From Sinotaia quadrata (Eukaryota; Mollusca; Gastropoda; Architaenioglossa; Viviparidae), in NCBI GenBank assembly GCA_028829895.1, contig CM054178.1, positions 83,819,558-83,883,557 on the forward strand: DNA of 64,000 nucleotides, given 5' to 3'. The notes under the pieces were generated by a model. It saw only the letters and a program-made list of their open reading frames with translations, was not told where the DNA came from and searched no databases. The first letter of the stretch is position 1; every line of letters starts with the position of its first letter. Below, piece after piece: positions 1 through 11,560 of this stretch. Position numbers and translations under genes: made by a program.

Positions 1-362
1 ACACACATGAACATATACATACATGTACACATACACTCAACAGCACTCGAAGGGCTGCTTAAAAAAAAAAATGACTGAAATGTCTGAACTAACGCAGACG
101 CGAACGGCCTAGAAGAATGCATTTTTGAATGCGTATCGATTTTATTTTCAACGGTTCACAAAACATAAAAATGCAACAGCGGATGAAGGGGAATTCAAAT
201 TATGAAAACTGAAGCAGCCCAAACAAAGAACTCTAATAAAACTCAGCAGCCACGTTTAAAAAAAGTAATAACACTATTTTACCCCATAAATAATATAAAT
301 AAAAACCTGAGCTTGACTAGTACGGTTACTAGAGTAGGATATTCTGGGCAACGCGATATGCT
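1..362. other. Unique AT-rich flank, no gene
   Basis: The first bases are an imperfect CA/TA-rich stretch (about 1-40) followed by a short A run near 61-70. I see no coding signal, RNA gene or repeat in the remainder. It borders the minisatellite that follows. Confidence 0.5.
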
Positions 363-915
363 GTACGGGTGAACGAGTGTGCAGGTGTACGGGTGTTCGG
401 TGTGCATGTATTTGATAACGTGTGTGATAACAAGTGTACAGGTATACGGGTGTTCGGTGTGCACGTGTGATAATAAGAGTGTAGGTGTACGGGTATTCGG
501 TGTGCACCTGTATGATAACGAGTGTGCAGGTGTTCGGTGTGCATGTGTGTGATAACAAGTGTGCAGGTGTTCAATGTGCATGTATGAGATAACAAGTGTG
601 CAGGTGTTCAATGTGCATGTGTGTGATAACAAGTGTGCAGGTGTTCAATGTGCATGTATGAGATAACAAGTGTGCAGGTGTTCGGTGTGCATGTGTGTGA
701 TAACAAGTGTGCAGGTGTTCGGTGTGCATGTGTGTGATAACAAGTGTGCAGGTGTACGGGTATTCGGTGTGCACGTGTGTGATAACGAGTGTGCAGGTGT
801 TCGGTGTGCATGTGTGTGATAACAAGTGTGCAGGTGTACGGGTATTCGGTGTGCACGTGTGTGATAACAAGAGTGTATGTGTACGGGTGTTCAGTGTGCA
901 CTTGAATGATAACGG
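363..915. repeat. GT-rich minisatellite, 37/45-bp units, about 14 copies
   Basis: Units share the core gtgtgcaggtg, then ttcggtgtgca, then a gtgtgataacaa tail. Short units are about 37 bp. Long units carry an extra 8 bp (acgggtat or acgggtgt) after the caggtgt, giving about 45 bp, and the two lengths are interspersed. Mutations such as ttcaatgtgcat are shared by neighbouring copies (about 570-660), which points to local duplication of blocks. Open frames of 87-161 codons on both strands come from the repeat and are Thr/His/Cys/Val-rich, so I do not call a protein. Nothing suggests a function. Confidence 0.93.
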
Positions 916-1479
916 AGCATACGTATGTACTTTGAAAGCCACAACGCAAGAAAAGGACACCGAGAAATAGTTACAGCTAGCGGTAACAGCATGCTGCGAA
1001 ACATTAGAACGAAACATGCGAAGACGGAGAACTAAAACAAGTAAAATTACTGACAATTACCCATCCTATCTCCATCCCAAGTATACATGCAATCGAATAT
1101 TACAGGAGACAGACAGTACTTCTTTACGTAGGCGCTCTCTATCGCCTTTATCCGGTAAGGATGTACTGGTTTAGATAGATTCATCTTGGTGTAGAAGACA
1201 TTTCATTTCAACGGATAGCATGCAGATTCTGTTCTATTGACGAGTCGCTGGTAATCCTTGTCGGGTGAAATTTGAACTCAAATGTGTTAATTTCGTTTTT
1301 CAATAGAAAATTGTAGTCATTTGGATTGAAAGAACGTCCGGTCCTAAGGTTATGCAAATCAGAAGACAAGTGTGAAAGACGCTTTAGGTAGGGGAAGTTG
1401 GTTTGGTTGTGTAACCCACTATTTTGTCGGAAACAATGCAGACACCACTATGTAGTATAAGGTTTCAGTTCAGATAGGT
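916..1479. other. Unique sequence, no gene seen
   Basis: Mixed-composition sequence without long frames or clear repeats. I see no promoter, RNA gene or transposon end that I could defend. Confidence 0.45.
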
Positions 1480-1990
1480 ACACCAACTCTGTTTTATCAG
1501 GTAGATAATGTTTAGTCACATAGATAGTGTGTTTAGTCAGTTAGATAGTGCGTTTTGTTAGGTTCAAGTCTGTTATTAACGTAAATAGTCTGGTGAGGTA
1601 GATAGTCCGTGTAGTAAAGGAGGTCTTTTAGTTGAATTTGCTAAGGAGATATTTGTTTGGTGGATTAGCGCTCGTTTAATTGGATTAACATACTCTCATT
1701 AGTTATATAGAATAGGTGCTTAGTTGGATAAATACACTCTCTTTTGTCAGGTAGATAATATATTTGGTACTTAAAAGTTTCCAATTAGCTATATTAATTG
1801 CCAGATAAATAGTGGAAGATTTGGGTAATTCTTCACTTAAATGGATAAACACATTTTTCTTTTTAAAAAAATGTGATCTTTAGGGTAGGTTTTGCGTTGG
1901 AAAACACACTCTGTCACGTCACAAGGCGGTTGAACAGGCTAGACTTTGCATTTAGTTGGATAAATACAAGTGGGCTTCCTTCTTACCGCA
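1480..1990. repeat. Degenerate minisatellite of ggtagata / ttggataa words
   Basis: Words such as gtcaggtagataatg, gtcagttagatagtg and tagttggataaatac recur roughly every 20-30 bases, with many substitutions and indels. Spacing and sequence are too decayed to give a consensus length, so this is an old array and not an active one. No coding frame passes through it. Confidence 0.6.
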
Positions 1991-2177
1991 ATTACTACTA
2001 CATAATTGATAATGATGACTTAATGAACACTTACGGAGTCTGAAAAAAGTTATAATCGCTTTTATAACATCAACACATTATAATCTAAACAAAAATGTTC
2101 TACAAATGCTGCAACAAATTAAACTGATATTAAAAATGAAGCATAAGGAAAAAATAGTATACAATAGGAAATACATA

Positions 2178-2333
2178 GTGCATAGAAAAGGATAGCGAGT
2201 GACGTCACTTCTTACACCTTGAAATACACATTGAGCGCATAGAAAAGGACAGCATGTGACGTTACTTCTTACACTTTGAAATACACGTTGAGCGCAGAGA
2301 AAAGGAGAGAGCGACGTATTCTTTGAAATAAGT
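2178..2333. repeat. 57-bp tandem repeat, about 2.7 copies, with CRE-like site
   Basis: Copies start at 2178, 2235 and 2292, exactly 57 bp apart. Each begins g(t/c)gcatagaaaagga and the first two end with gaaatacac(a/g)ttga. Copy 1 contains the perfect palindrome TGACGTCA at 2200-2207. In copy 2 the site has mutated to TGACGTTA, and copy 3 keeps only GACGT and is truncated. The palindrome matches the cAMP-response-element consensus, but whether it binds anything here is unknown. A minus-strand 87-codon frame crosses the repeat and is not convincing. Confidence 0.85.
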
Positions 2334-3721
2334 AAACGCAAATTAAGCGGCAGTGCTATTCTGTGGTGACGTAAAGATGAATGTACTCTTTAAAACTGCT
2401 CACGGTCCGTCGGAGGTTCTTTCTACTGCAGGCACTGGAGCACTTCTACTGACAATCTGTGTCAGGTGGAGAAAGCAAGGCTCTCGGAAAGTGTAAACAT
2501 GAATCAGGGGAGACAACAAGAACATCAACGAGAAATCAGATGGGAGTGGGAAAAGAGAAAGAGTGAAAGGTTGAGAGAGAAGCTGTAAAGTATTTTATTC
2601 TTCCTGATAAGACCCACCTTAAAAGTATAAAACAATTTTAAATTTGATTCACTCTTATCTTAGGTAATTTGAACGCGCCATACAGAGCCTGTTGCTAGTT
2701 AACCGAAAAAATGACAAACTTATATGGATATAAATTAAATAAAAATGGGATAGGGGGGAAAGGGTGGTTGGGGGAGAATGAACATTTCAGGTACACTAAA
2801 CTGTTTGTTTAACAGTTCTAATCGAAATCAGGAGCCCGACTTATTTGCGGTCTCCATTCCCTTTGTCCCAAAATCAGTCGTCGACGCCCGCCATAATATT
2901 GCTGTTTTAGACCAGACCCCTTTATTTAAAAATATTTTTATCTTTCCATAGTTACAATAAATAAAAGCATTTCTTATATTTTACGTCGTCTCGAAAAGTA
3001 CTCGGGTCACCTTGAAATATTAATTAGTTTCACTTTCGTAAAAGCTTCCCTATCTTTTAACTTGACGCCATTTCCGCGGCAGTAATTTACTTATACTCTT
3101 GTTCCATCGGTAGTCGCCCCTTTCTCTTTGTTGTTGTTCCTACTGCTCTTAGGATTCAGAAGAAAATCGATCACATTATAAGGAGATCACTTAGTGTAAT
3201 TATTAATTATTTTTTTAACTGTACTTTTTCTTCCGCCTTCTCTCTCCCCACATCTCTCTCTCTCTCATATTTTTTTTTAAACGGAAGTGAAGAAAATTCT
3301 TTGGCCAAGAGAATGCTTGAATGATAGTTAACGGAAAGCAGAAAATGTGCAGTGCCTACCTTACAGAACTTCGTTCCGCGTGACTGATGCCTCCTTCCTG
3401 TTCTTGTCGCGGACTGCAACTGGTGTGACAGTTGCCACTGTTGCAGGGTACGGCTTTCCAACCGATCACTTAAGTGCACCGCGCGGGCCCGCCGCCGCTC
3501 CAGGACTGTTAGGACAGCGGATCGATCAGAAACTACAGTTCTCTCCCCATTACTTTTATAAAAACTTTTCTCACTTCATTTTTTTTCCATTCATTCATTC
3601 TGCTGTCGCCTGCCATTGAGGACTCCTGTTAAGGGACCAGCCGCTGTGTGACGTTTACACCTGGGACTCCTGATGCGAGGCAGTACTCCGCGACGTCATC
3701 TGCACACGCAACGTCGTTGAT
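2334..3721. other. Unique sequence with a GC-richer patch at about 3380-3720
   Basis: Mostly AT-rich unique sequence. A TC-rich run lies at about 3240-3267. From about 3380 to 3720 G+C rises clearly, with a ccgcgcgggcccgccgccgc stretch near 3479-3498. Frames of 75-90 codons overlap on both strands here without a recognisable domain. It could be an exon, a CpG-rich regulatory patch or chance, and I cannot decide between them. Confidence 0.35.
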
Positions 3722-3985
3722 TGTGATAATGATGGTGATGATAGTGATGATTGTTATGATGATGGCGACGATGGTGATGATGATGGTGGTGATGATTGTG
3801 ATGAGGATGGTGAATATGGTACCGTTGCTGAACCGGGTTCAAGGTGAAAGCAAAAACTCGTTGACGTCATTTTAGCACATGCTGATGATAGTGGTAATGA
3901 TAGTGGTGATGATGAATATGATGAATGCCTTGGTCATTCGTTTAGGATGACAGATGATGATGATAATTATTATCGATGACGCTTT
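3722..3985. repeat. Imperfect GAT/GGT trinucleotide tracts
   Basis: Two tracts (about 3722-3822 and 3883-3985) consist mainly of gatgat, ggtgat and tatgat words, separated by about 60 bases of unrelated sequence. Interruptions are frequent, so the tract is old. A Met-rich frame (MMVMIVMMM-type) is just the translated repeat. Confidence 0.8.
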
Positions 3986-4099
3986 GATGATGACAATGGT
4001 GGTATGAGGACAGCTTAAAATTATTTTCAGCAATGGGAGGAGTTAGATGGACATTGAAGCCGTGTGTAATTAGCCGAGTATCTGAAGTATTTTAAAATA

Positions 4100-4420
4100 A
4101 ATTAAAAGTGCGTGCAACCCAAATGTATGACTGAAGAATGTTTCAATTAATATGTGTACAGTAAGCTGAATGACTGTTGACATTAAGGCTAAGGGTAACG
4201 CTCAATTACCTAATGTATGAATGCAAGGCTAAACATCAAACACCTGCTTTATAATAATTATTATGAATACATAAGTACTGCAAGACTAGGAATGCAACAC
4301 CGCTTATATAATAACAGGATCGAATGATGACTGTGATGCTAAAACATCAATCACCTGATATGCAGTAATACGAATAATTGATAAGTGTGAGGCTAAAGCT
4401 AAGTATCAAGAAACAGAGAG
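4100..4420. repeat. Very degenerate repeat with aaggctaa / acatcaa words
   Basis: Short words (gcaaggctaaacatcaa, gatgctaaaacatcaa, gaggctaaagctaagtatcaa) recur about every 90-100 bases with intervening ataatacgaat-like text. Divergence is high and I would not fix a unit length. No gene is visible. Confidence 0.4.
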
Positions 4421-4889
4421 TTATTCATTTCTCGTAGCGGTACCTAAATGAATTCCTAACGTGATGCGTTTTACTTAGGTCATAATTTCTTAGTGTTTGT
4501 CGACCGTAGCAGCAAAGGAATCTCAAACCCATACTTCTACACCCTGGCCTCGAAAACATACCTGGTCACATTGTGTTTTAGTCTCCTAATTTCGTGCTGG
4601 AAACCAAAATAAACCTTATCAAAATGCAGCATTATGTATTCAATATATGACGCTGAACTTTCCCATCCCCAGCTTCATCGCATTTCTGACGTAACGAACA
4701 CTCTTTTGTCCCGCGAGCATTGTGAACCGGTTTGGGCTGTGCATAAACAATGAGGCGAGATGGTGACTGCCTTTCTTTTTGAACTGGACTTGAATACTTT
4801 CCGATTTAGCATTTATTTTTGTGTGTAAAAATGTAGCTTCGTTTGAACATCAACAATTTCAACCACAATTTTTAACTAGTCCGACAGGT
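4421..4889. other. Unique sequence, no gene seen
   Basis: AT-rich sequence without long frames or clear repeats between the degenerate repeat and the higher-order array that follows. Confidence 0.4.
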
Positions 4890-5905
4890 CGCACTACCTT
4901 CATAAAGGTCAATTCGTCATTTCTGTAATGACGGTTAATTTTAAAATTTGCCGATGACGGAAAAGTACATTTATATCTTCAAAGTTTGAGACATGGAGAC
5001 CTGGGAAAGTGACAATTTGGAAATCTGGAAATATTGAGACTTCGAGAATGGGGTCCATGAGACATTAAGATTTTGAGGCTTGGAGATATCAGAGTTCGAA
5101 TATGGAGTCGTGGAGATTTAAAGCCATGAAGCCATGATGACTTAGAGACATGGAGACTTCCGAGATTTTAGCTGTGATAAATGAGAAGTGGCAAAGCCTG
5201 ATAGACCATATTCCTTTTATAAAGGTCAATACGTCGTTTCTCCAATGACGGTTGCACTTAGGCTTTACATTTTACTGATGATGAAAACATTAATACCAAC
5301 TAGTTGCAGACCAGGAGACTTAGAGACACTGAAATTTGGAGACATGACGATTTGGAGAAAGAAGAATCTGCAATTTTGGATACAAGGTGCCTTGGAGAGA
5401 GCGAATCCTAACGACTAGGAGGATTTAAGACATGGACATTTAAAGACTTGGAGACAGCGAATCCTAAAGACTAAGAGGATTTAAGACATGTAGACTTAAA
5501 GACTTGGAGACATGGACATTTGAAGACTTCGCGATTTTAATTTTGATAACCTATTCCTTTCACGAAGGTCAGTACCTCGTTTCTTCAATGACGATTTCCT
5601 GTTATACTTTACATTTTACTGATGATGGAAACACAATGCCCGCTGGTCGGAGATACGTCGATTTGGAGACATAAAAACATGGGGACATGGCGATTTGTAG
5701 ACTTGGAAACATGGAGACGTAACGATGTGGAGACTTAAAATCATGGAGACAAGACGATTTGAAGACTTGGAGATAACAGAAACAATGCGATTTCGAGAAA
5801 TGGTGACAGGAATGCCTGGAGACGTGGAGATACGGAGTTTTAGACAAGAAGATTAGCATTCGTGTAGACATGGAAACTTGGAAACATGGAGGACAAGCTT
5901 TATAA
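4890..5905. repeat. Nested repeat: ggagact/ggagacatgg words in about 320-345-bp blocks
   Basis: At fine scale the region is full of 9-11-bp variants of ggagacttggagacatgg. At larger scale a non-GA segment recurs three times: a (g/a)aaggtcaa-type start at 4904, 5221 and 5564, then a cgt(c/t)(a/g)tttct.. aatgacg core and an actgatga(t/c)g(a/g)aaa end. The offsets are 317 and 343 bp. The array is therefore a higher-order repeat in which each block has one conserved 65-bp head and a long GA-rich tail. Frames in it (76 aa plus, 136 aa minus) follow the repeat and are not credible genes. Confidence 0.75.
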
Positions 5906-6217
5906 AAAGCGACAAACTCATAAGCAAATTTTGCAATCCTCAGATTCTGTTGAAAGTAAGTTGCTCTTGAACTTTGGCTTTCAGAGAGAGGAACGTGATC
6001 ATACGCTATCATACACCGAAGGATGACCTGAATGCCACAAACTGAGGAAAGGAAGAAACTTCACAATAGAACACACAATGAACAAGCACACATACTGTCA
6101 AGTCTTTACAAACGTGCTAAAGCACAAGCCAACACTATCCCCGGACAGGTTGTAAGTTTGGTTTGACTTCATTTTCATTTTTGACCGCTGGTCCCGTGAT
6201 ATGGTCAAATGTCATTT
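5906..6217. other. Unique sequence, no gene seen
   Basis: Sequence following the GA-rich nested repeat. No repeat, RNA gene or credible frame is visible. Confidence 0.4.
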
Positions 6218-6386
6218 TGCTCGACGTAAATATTTTGATGGTTGAACTCATGATGCAAACTTTCACGGTGTAGAACAAAAGTCTTACTCATCTTATTTAT
6301 CTTACTCATCTTATTTATCTTACTCGACGTAGACATTATCTGATTGTTGAACTCATGATGCAAACTTTCACAGTTTAGAACAAAAT
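6218..6386. repeat. Tandem duplication of about 103 bp with an internal 18-bp repeat
   Basis: The segment starting tcgacgta at 6221 returns at 6324. Both copies contain gttgaactcatgatgcaaac and a ttcac(g/a)gt(g/t)tagaacaaaa end. Between them cttactcatcttatttat is repeated just over two times (6283-6325). A minus-strand 88-codon frame spans both copies and reads as a repeat translation. Confidence 0.85.
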
Positions 6387-7833
6387 TCCCTGACCAGATG
6401 CTGCTGCTCCAGTCTTGGTTCCCACCGTCTGAAACTGGAACCAAACTCGTCTCAATATAAATGTCATGCATTCACCACTCACACCCAAACGCATACTCAC
6501 AAACACACTTATAGTACACCCAAAACACACAAAATAAAGTGACTATCCTAGCCACTTCGCTAACAGATAAGGAACAATAATTTCCCTTTTAACGTCGCCA
6601 AGTCGAACACATTTCGCTAGCTTGGCTTTCTTTGAGTCAGACAAATTCTATACATTAAACAATATTTCACATGTATAAGCAAGGATGTAGGTAATATATT
6701 GATTTATTTTACAAAAAGGATATTTGCTCTTAGGCAAATACATCTAAATGTACATCTATGGGTGCATAATTAGCAAGGGTCTCACGTTAGGAGTCGACTC
6801 TAGACGCACTACGTTTTTGTACCCTATTAAATGCCGTTCGCCTTCGGGGTGCCTTAAGGCATCTGGTTCAAAATTAGATATTTTGTGAATCCATTCATGC
6901 TTCTGAGTTACAGACCATAGACTATTAAGCAGTACCAGTTTTTGTCCTACACCCAATTCTTTGCTGCAACCCATGTTTTTATTAGTACTTACCATTAGTG
7001 GAATAAGAAAAAACTCCAAACAACTGATAGTCCTACTCCACGCCTGTGGCTCTCTGACACTAAAGTCGAATCTTGAGGGTGGTGAAGTGTCAAGGTACAT
7101 AATGTCAAGTATGCAGGGAAATGGTTAATAATTCTCTCTTAAAGAATTTTTTACCTTTCAGTTTTGAATCGTACGTGTGTAAATTCTTCTCGTGTTGATG
7201 TCTTAGCGCCCTTAATCTTTGAAATAGTTTTTGTTTTATCAGTTACAAAATAAAATCCCCACTGTATGTACAGGCTCTGAATTCACCAAAGTTAATCTCT
7301 AAAATAAATGATCAAGATGTCTTTGTTTTTAAGAAAACAGCGACTGTTCCGCTGATCTTTTCTAAGGGATTATATTCTTGTAAAAGTATTTTCTAGTACA
7401 AGTAATATCCGAATTAATGAACTAACGATACACTTTGATCACTTTAACTTTTGTTTGCCTGACAATTTTTAGCTCACGAATCAACCATAGGAGCAGTGAT
7501 TTTCGTGCTTTAATGTGTGATTATTATCCTCACTCACATGACTAAATGCTCGCACATCAGCATTCCATTTGAGTTTTAATTCCAGCTTTAGTGTTATAAC
7601 TATTAATACAAACAAATCGTTTTATTCAGAAAAAGTTCCTCTGCACTTCAATTTTCATTTTAAGATACTTTTAGGGGAAGGTGATGAATGTCAAATAAAG
7701 GTTATCAGACGTCAACAGTCTCATCACAGACCGATGACAAAAGAACTTCTCACTGATCTGCCAGCATCTGATATCCCCTCAAAATTCAAGGATTGTTAAC
7801 TTTACCTTGAATTCATATTTTAATTGGAGTGGG
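6387..7833. other. Unique sequence, no supported gene
   Basis: AT-rich sequence with scattered short frames. Apart from the minus-strand frame listed separately I see no exon-like composition, RNA gene or repeat of note. Confidence 0.4.
6756..7100 (-). other. Unassigned 114-codon frame, doubtful
   Basis: This frame is not repeat-derived and has a mixed, protein-like amino-acid composition (Trp, Cys, charged and hydrophobic residues intermingled). That is more than most frames in the window can claim. It has no signal peptide, membrane segment or motif that I recognise, and no neighbour that gives context. In an AT-rich genome a frame of this size can occur by chance. It could also be a decayed transposon fragment or a single exon. 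I do not assign a function. Confidence 0.12.
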
Positions 7834-7855
7834 CGTGGTGGTGGTGGTGGTGGGG
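7833..7855. repeat. GGT microsatellite
   Basis: A short gtggtggtggtggtggtgggg tract. Nothing else is attached to it. Confidence 0.8.
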
Positions 7856-7963
7856 TACAAGAAAATAAAAGAAGAATCAGAACACTACATCGAGCTCCAA
7901 ACTTTTTTGACTCATAAATTTCACTGCACCTCTCCCCGCCTATCTAAGAGAGTTGGAATGTCT

Positions 7964-8613
7964 TAACTGGCTAGGAGGTGACGTAACCATATACTGGCTA
8001 GGAGATGACATAACCACATACTGACTAGGAGATGACATAACCACATACTGGCTAGGAGATGACATAACCACATACTGGTTAGGAGATGACATAACCACAT
8101 ACTGGCTAGGAGATGACGTAACCACATACTGGCTAGGAGATGACATAACCACATACTGGTTAGGAGATGACATAACCACATACTGGCTAGGAGATGACAT
8201 AACCACGTACTGGCTAGGAGATTATATAACCACTTACTGACTAGGAAATGATATAACCACATACTGGCTAGGATATGATATAACCACATGTGGCTAGGAG
8301 ATGACATAACCACATACTGGCTAGGAGATGATATAACCACATACTGGCTAGGAGATGACATAACCACATACTGGCTAGTAGATGACATAGCCACGTACTG
8401 GCTAGGAGATGATATAACCACTTACTGACTATGAGATGATATAACCACATACTGGCTAGGAGATGATATAACCACATACTGGCTAGGAGATGACATAACC
8501 ACATACTGGCTAGGAGATGACATAACCACGTACTGGCTAGGAGATGACATAACCACATACTGACTAGGAGATGATATAACCAGATACTGACTAGGAGATG
8601 ACATAACCACATA
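7964..8613. repeat. 27-bp minisatellite, about 24 copies
   Basis: The unit is tactggctaggagatgacat followed by aaccaca. Most copies differ at only one to three sites: ggctagg/gactagg/ggttagg, gacata/gatata/gacgta, and one copy shortened near 8286. Because 27 is divisible by three, all minus-strand frames stay open and give 9-residue repeats such as VMSSPSQYV and WLCHLLASM (65-152 codons). These frames overlap each other and have no non-repeat domain, so I read them as artefacts of the unit length. Confidence 0.97.
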
Positions 8614-9361
8614 CCACATTCCCCATCACCTACAACCTCACTCCTCAACCACCAACTCCAGATTTGCACATTTGCCACATCTTGTTGGGCTCGACTCAAA
8701 GGGAGAGAATATCACACGTGTTACAAATCGTCATCGACCCAAGGAATCCACTTTCCATTTATTGTTGTTGAAATCTGCGTGGTCGACCGTCGACTGTTAT
8801 TTTAAGCACACTTCGACCTTATTGTACTCGAGGTGAATGATGAAGATACGCGAGATAAAGTGCGGCTCAGCCATCAGAATAAAAGATAAGTGAAAAACGG
8901 CAGTGGCTTGCGGCTGTAAGCGCGTTGACTGCAGCACAGACAACAACGTTTGCGTGCACTAGACGACATCATCATCACCAGTAATCATCAACAATGACTG
9001 GCAACAACTCCACGACCTAACTAATTCGAAAATATAGCTAGCATACACACACATGCACACAAACACACACTCCTACACATGCGAATAAAGAGCAATTAAA
9101 ATAAAACTGTTAATAAAATCATAATAAAATAAGTAATTCAATATTTTGAAAGAATACTTCAAAATAACTCATATAAACTGATGTGAAATTACAGAATATG
9201 TACAAAGCCCGGGAAAAAATATTTGATTGTTATTTCAGTCTATCACATCTTTTCCCCTTTTCGTACGTAAAGTCAACGCCTGGATAATTAGAGTCTGTGG
9301 ATACATAGTACAAGTTGCATTTGCATATTTACATGTTAAGGTATAATCGTGACAATTAAGA
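8614..9361. other. Unique sequence with a small CA-rich tract
   Basis: An imperfect acacacacatgcacacaaacacacac tract (split by tgc and aaa) lies at about 9045-9071. An atcatcatcacc run lies near 8968. The remainder is AT-rich unique sequence without a gene. Confidence 0.5.
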
Positions 9362-10470
9362 GTATACATTTCTGTACAAATATTTACCTAGATTAAACAA
9401 AATTATACATTTGTGTACAAATATTTACCTAGATTAAACAAAAGTATACATTTGTGTACAAATATTTACCTAGATTAAACAAAATTATACATTTGTGTAC
9501 AAATATTTACCTAGATTAAACAAAATTATACATTTGTGTACAAATATTTACCTAGATTAAACAAAATTATACATTTGTGTACAAATATTTACCTAGATTA
9601 AACAAAATTATACATTTGTGTACAAATATTTACCTAGATTAAACAAAATTATACATTTGTGTACAAATATTTACCTAGATTAAACAAAATTATACATTTG
9701 TGTACAAATATTTACCTAGATTAAACAAAATTATACATTTGTGTACAAATATTTACCTAGATTAAACAAAATTATACATTTGTGTACAAATATTTACCTA
9801 GATTAAACAAAATTATACATTTCTGTACAAATATTTACCTAGATTAAACAAAATTATACATTTCTGTACAAATATTTACCTAGATTAAACAAAAGTATAC
9901 ATTTGTGTACAAATATTTACCTAGATTAAACAAAATTATACATTTGTGTACAAATATTTACCTAGATTAAACAAAAGTATACATTTGTGTACAAATATTT
10001 ACCTAGATTAAACAAAATTATACATTTGTGTACAAATATTTACCTAGATTAAACAAAATTATACATTTGTGTACAAATATTTACCTAGATTAAACAAAAG
10101 TATACATTTGTGTACAAATATTTACCTAGATTAAACAAAATTATACATTTGTGTACAAATATTTACCTAGATTAAACAAAATTATACATTTGTGTACAAA
10201 TATTTACCTAGATTAAACAAAATTATACATTTGTGTACAAATATTTACCTAGATTAAACAAAATTATACATTTCTGTACAAATATTTACCTAGATTAAAC
10301 AAAATTATACATTTGTGTACAAATATTTACCTAGATTAAACAAAATTATACATTTGTGTACAAATATTTACCTAGATTAAACAAAATTATACATTTGTGT
10401 ACAAATATTTACCTAGATTAAACAAAATTATACATTTCTGTACAAATATTTACCTAGATTGAACAAAATT
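9362..10470. repeat. 41-bp minisatellite, about 27 copies, nearly homogeneous
   Basis: The unit is tacatttgtgtacaaatatt followed by tacctagattaaacaaaatta. Across about 1.1 kb almost all variation falls at two positions: g/c in ttt(g/c)tgtac and t/g in aaaa(t/g)tatac. The final unit also has a gaacaaa change. The segment atttgtgtacaaat contains perfect 6-bp inverted arms (ATTTGT and ACAAAT) around a 2-base loop. The c variant breaks one arm pair and is found in the first, last and a few inner copies. There is no open frame of note. The homogeneity implies recent expansion or ongoing conversion. Confidence 0.98.
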
Positions 10471-11385
10471 AGCCACTTTTGATTAAAAGTTATTTTAAAT
10501 GTTTTCGCTTTTTGTGTACCATACACAGAAAAACTGTAACATAAACAACAAAATTACAAAAACAAACTGAAAACAGCAACAGGTGTTCGTTTTTCCCCAA
10601 GATCACCCCCCCCCCTCCGACACTTAGACACAAGCACACAAACATGCAAACAAACGAAAACAATAGCATTGAAAGAAAAGCTAACCAACAACGCGGGTTG
10701 AGTCCCCTGCACAAGGAAAGGAAAATATCATGTGAAAGTAAATCGTTAGTCATGGGCAGATAATCACACTTAATAAACGCAGCGGTAAGTGCTCTCATTA
10801 CTTAGCATGCAACCAGAGAGTGAAGGGAGTGTAGGGTGGGTGGGGGAAGGGATGGTGAGTGCAAACCTGAACTCGAATAAGCCTTCAAGCGTGCTAAAAC
10901 GTTTATCCCACGTGACGTCGACGGTTTGTTTGCTAAAGCCATTGTTAATTTGATTAGTACGATTGAAAACAATTCAATTAAGACTGGCTTGTTAGCTGTT
11001 CGCGCGAAGTTATCAACTTGAAGGCATTGTTGTTCTTTTGATGGTGGTGGTGGTGGTGGCTACATATATATATTTATATATACATTGTAACAGGTGCCTT
11101 AAGAGTAATGAATTTAAGCACGCCAAGAGCTCCACAACAGCAGCGATTAAATGCCACCCCTTTGCTTTATGATCAACATGGTTTTGCATAGTCTGTCTTG
11201 CTCTAGGTAAGGCTGTACATATTTATCCCTTGTTGACCTTCCCACGTCTGCACTCACTACCCTTACCCAAACTTCTATACTTGTGGTCTGAGGAGTCTGC
11301 TCTCGGATAATTCAACCTTTGATTCTGTCCCTCTTGATACACATAACCCAGTCGCCACCACCACCGTAGATATATACAGCCTCTC
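10471..11385. other. Unique sequence with poly-C, GGT and TA runs
   Basis: Simple tracts are a C run at 10605-10616, GGT repeats at 11041-11060 and a TA-rich run at 11063-11083. A minus-strand 102-codon frame (10490-10798) is Leu/Val/Phe/Cys-rich and runs across the poly-C tract as glycines, so it is unlikely to be real. No other signal. Confidence 0.5.
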
Positions 11386-11560
11386 GCACTTACACACATA
11401 GTCTAATACGCATAGTCTCTCTCTCTTCCACGTAAATACATATATAATTTCTCACACATATGCACACACCCAGTCTCTCTGTTTCATATATATATATATA
11501 TAAAATATGCACTCAGTCTCCCAAATATGCACACAGTCTCTCACACACGTAAACGCCACG
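11386..11560. repeat. Degenerate cagtctctcacacatatgcacac-type tract
   Basis: The words agtctct, cacacata and atgcacac alternate irregularly, with a TA run at about 11490-11502. It is an imperfect compound microsatellite. No gene. Confidence 0.65.

Noticed and set aside
279..1056. Long Thr/His-rich frames on the minus strand
   Set aside because: They are translations of the 37/45-bp array, occur in several overlapping frames and have no non-repeat part.
7940..8699. Four overlapping minus-strand frames with 9-residue repeats
   Set aside because: The 27-bp period keeps frames open automatically. There is no domain, start context or neighbouring gene.
9362..10470. CRISPR-like array
   Set aside because: Units are contiguous 41-bp repeats with no unique spacers. 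No cas genes exist and the sequence is eukaryotic in character.
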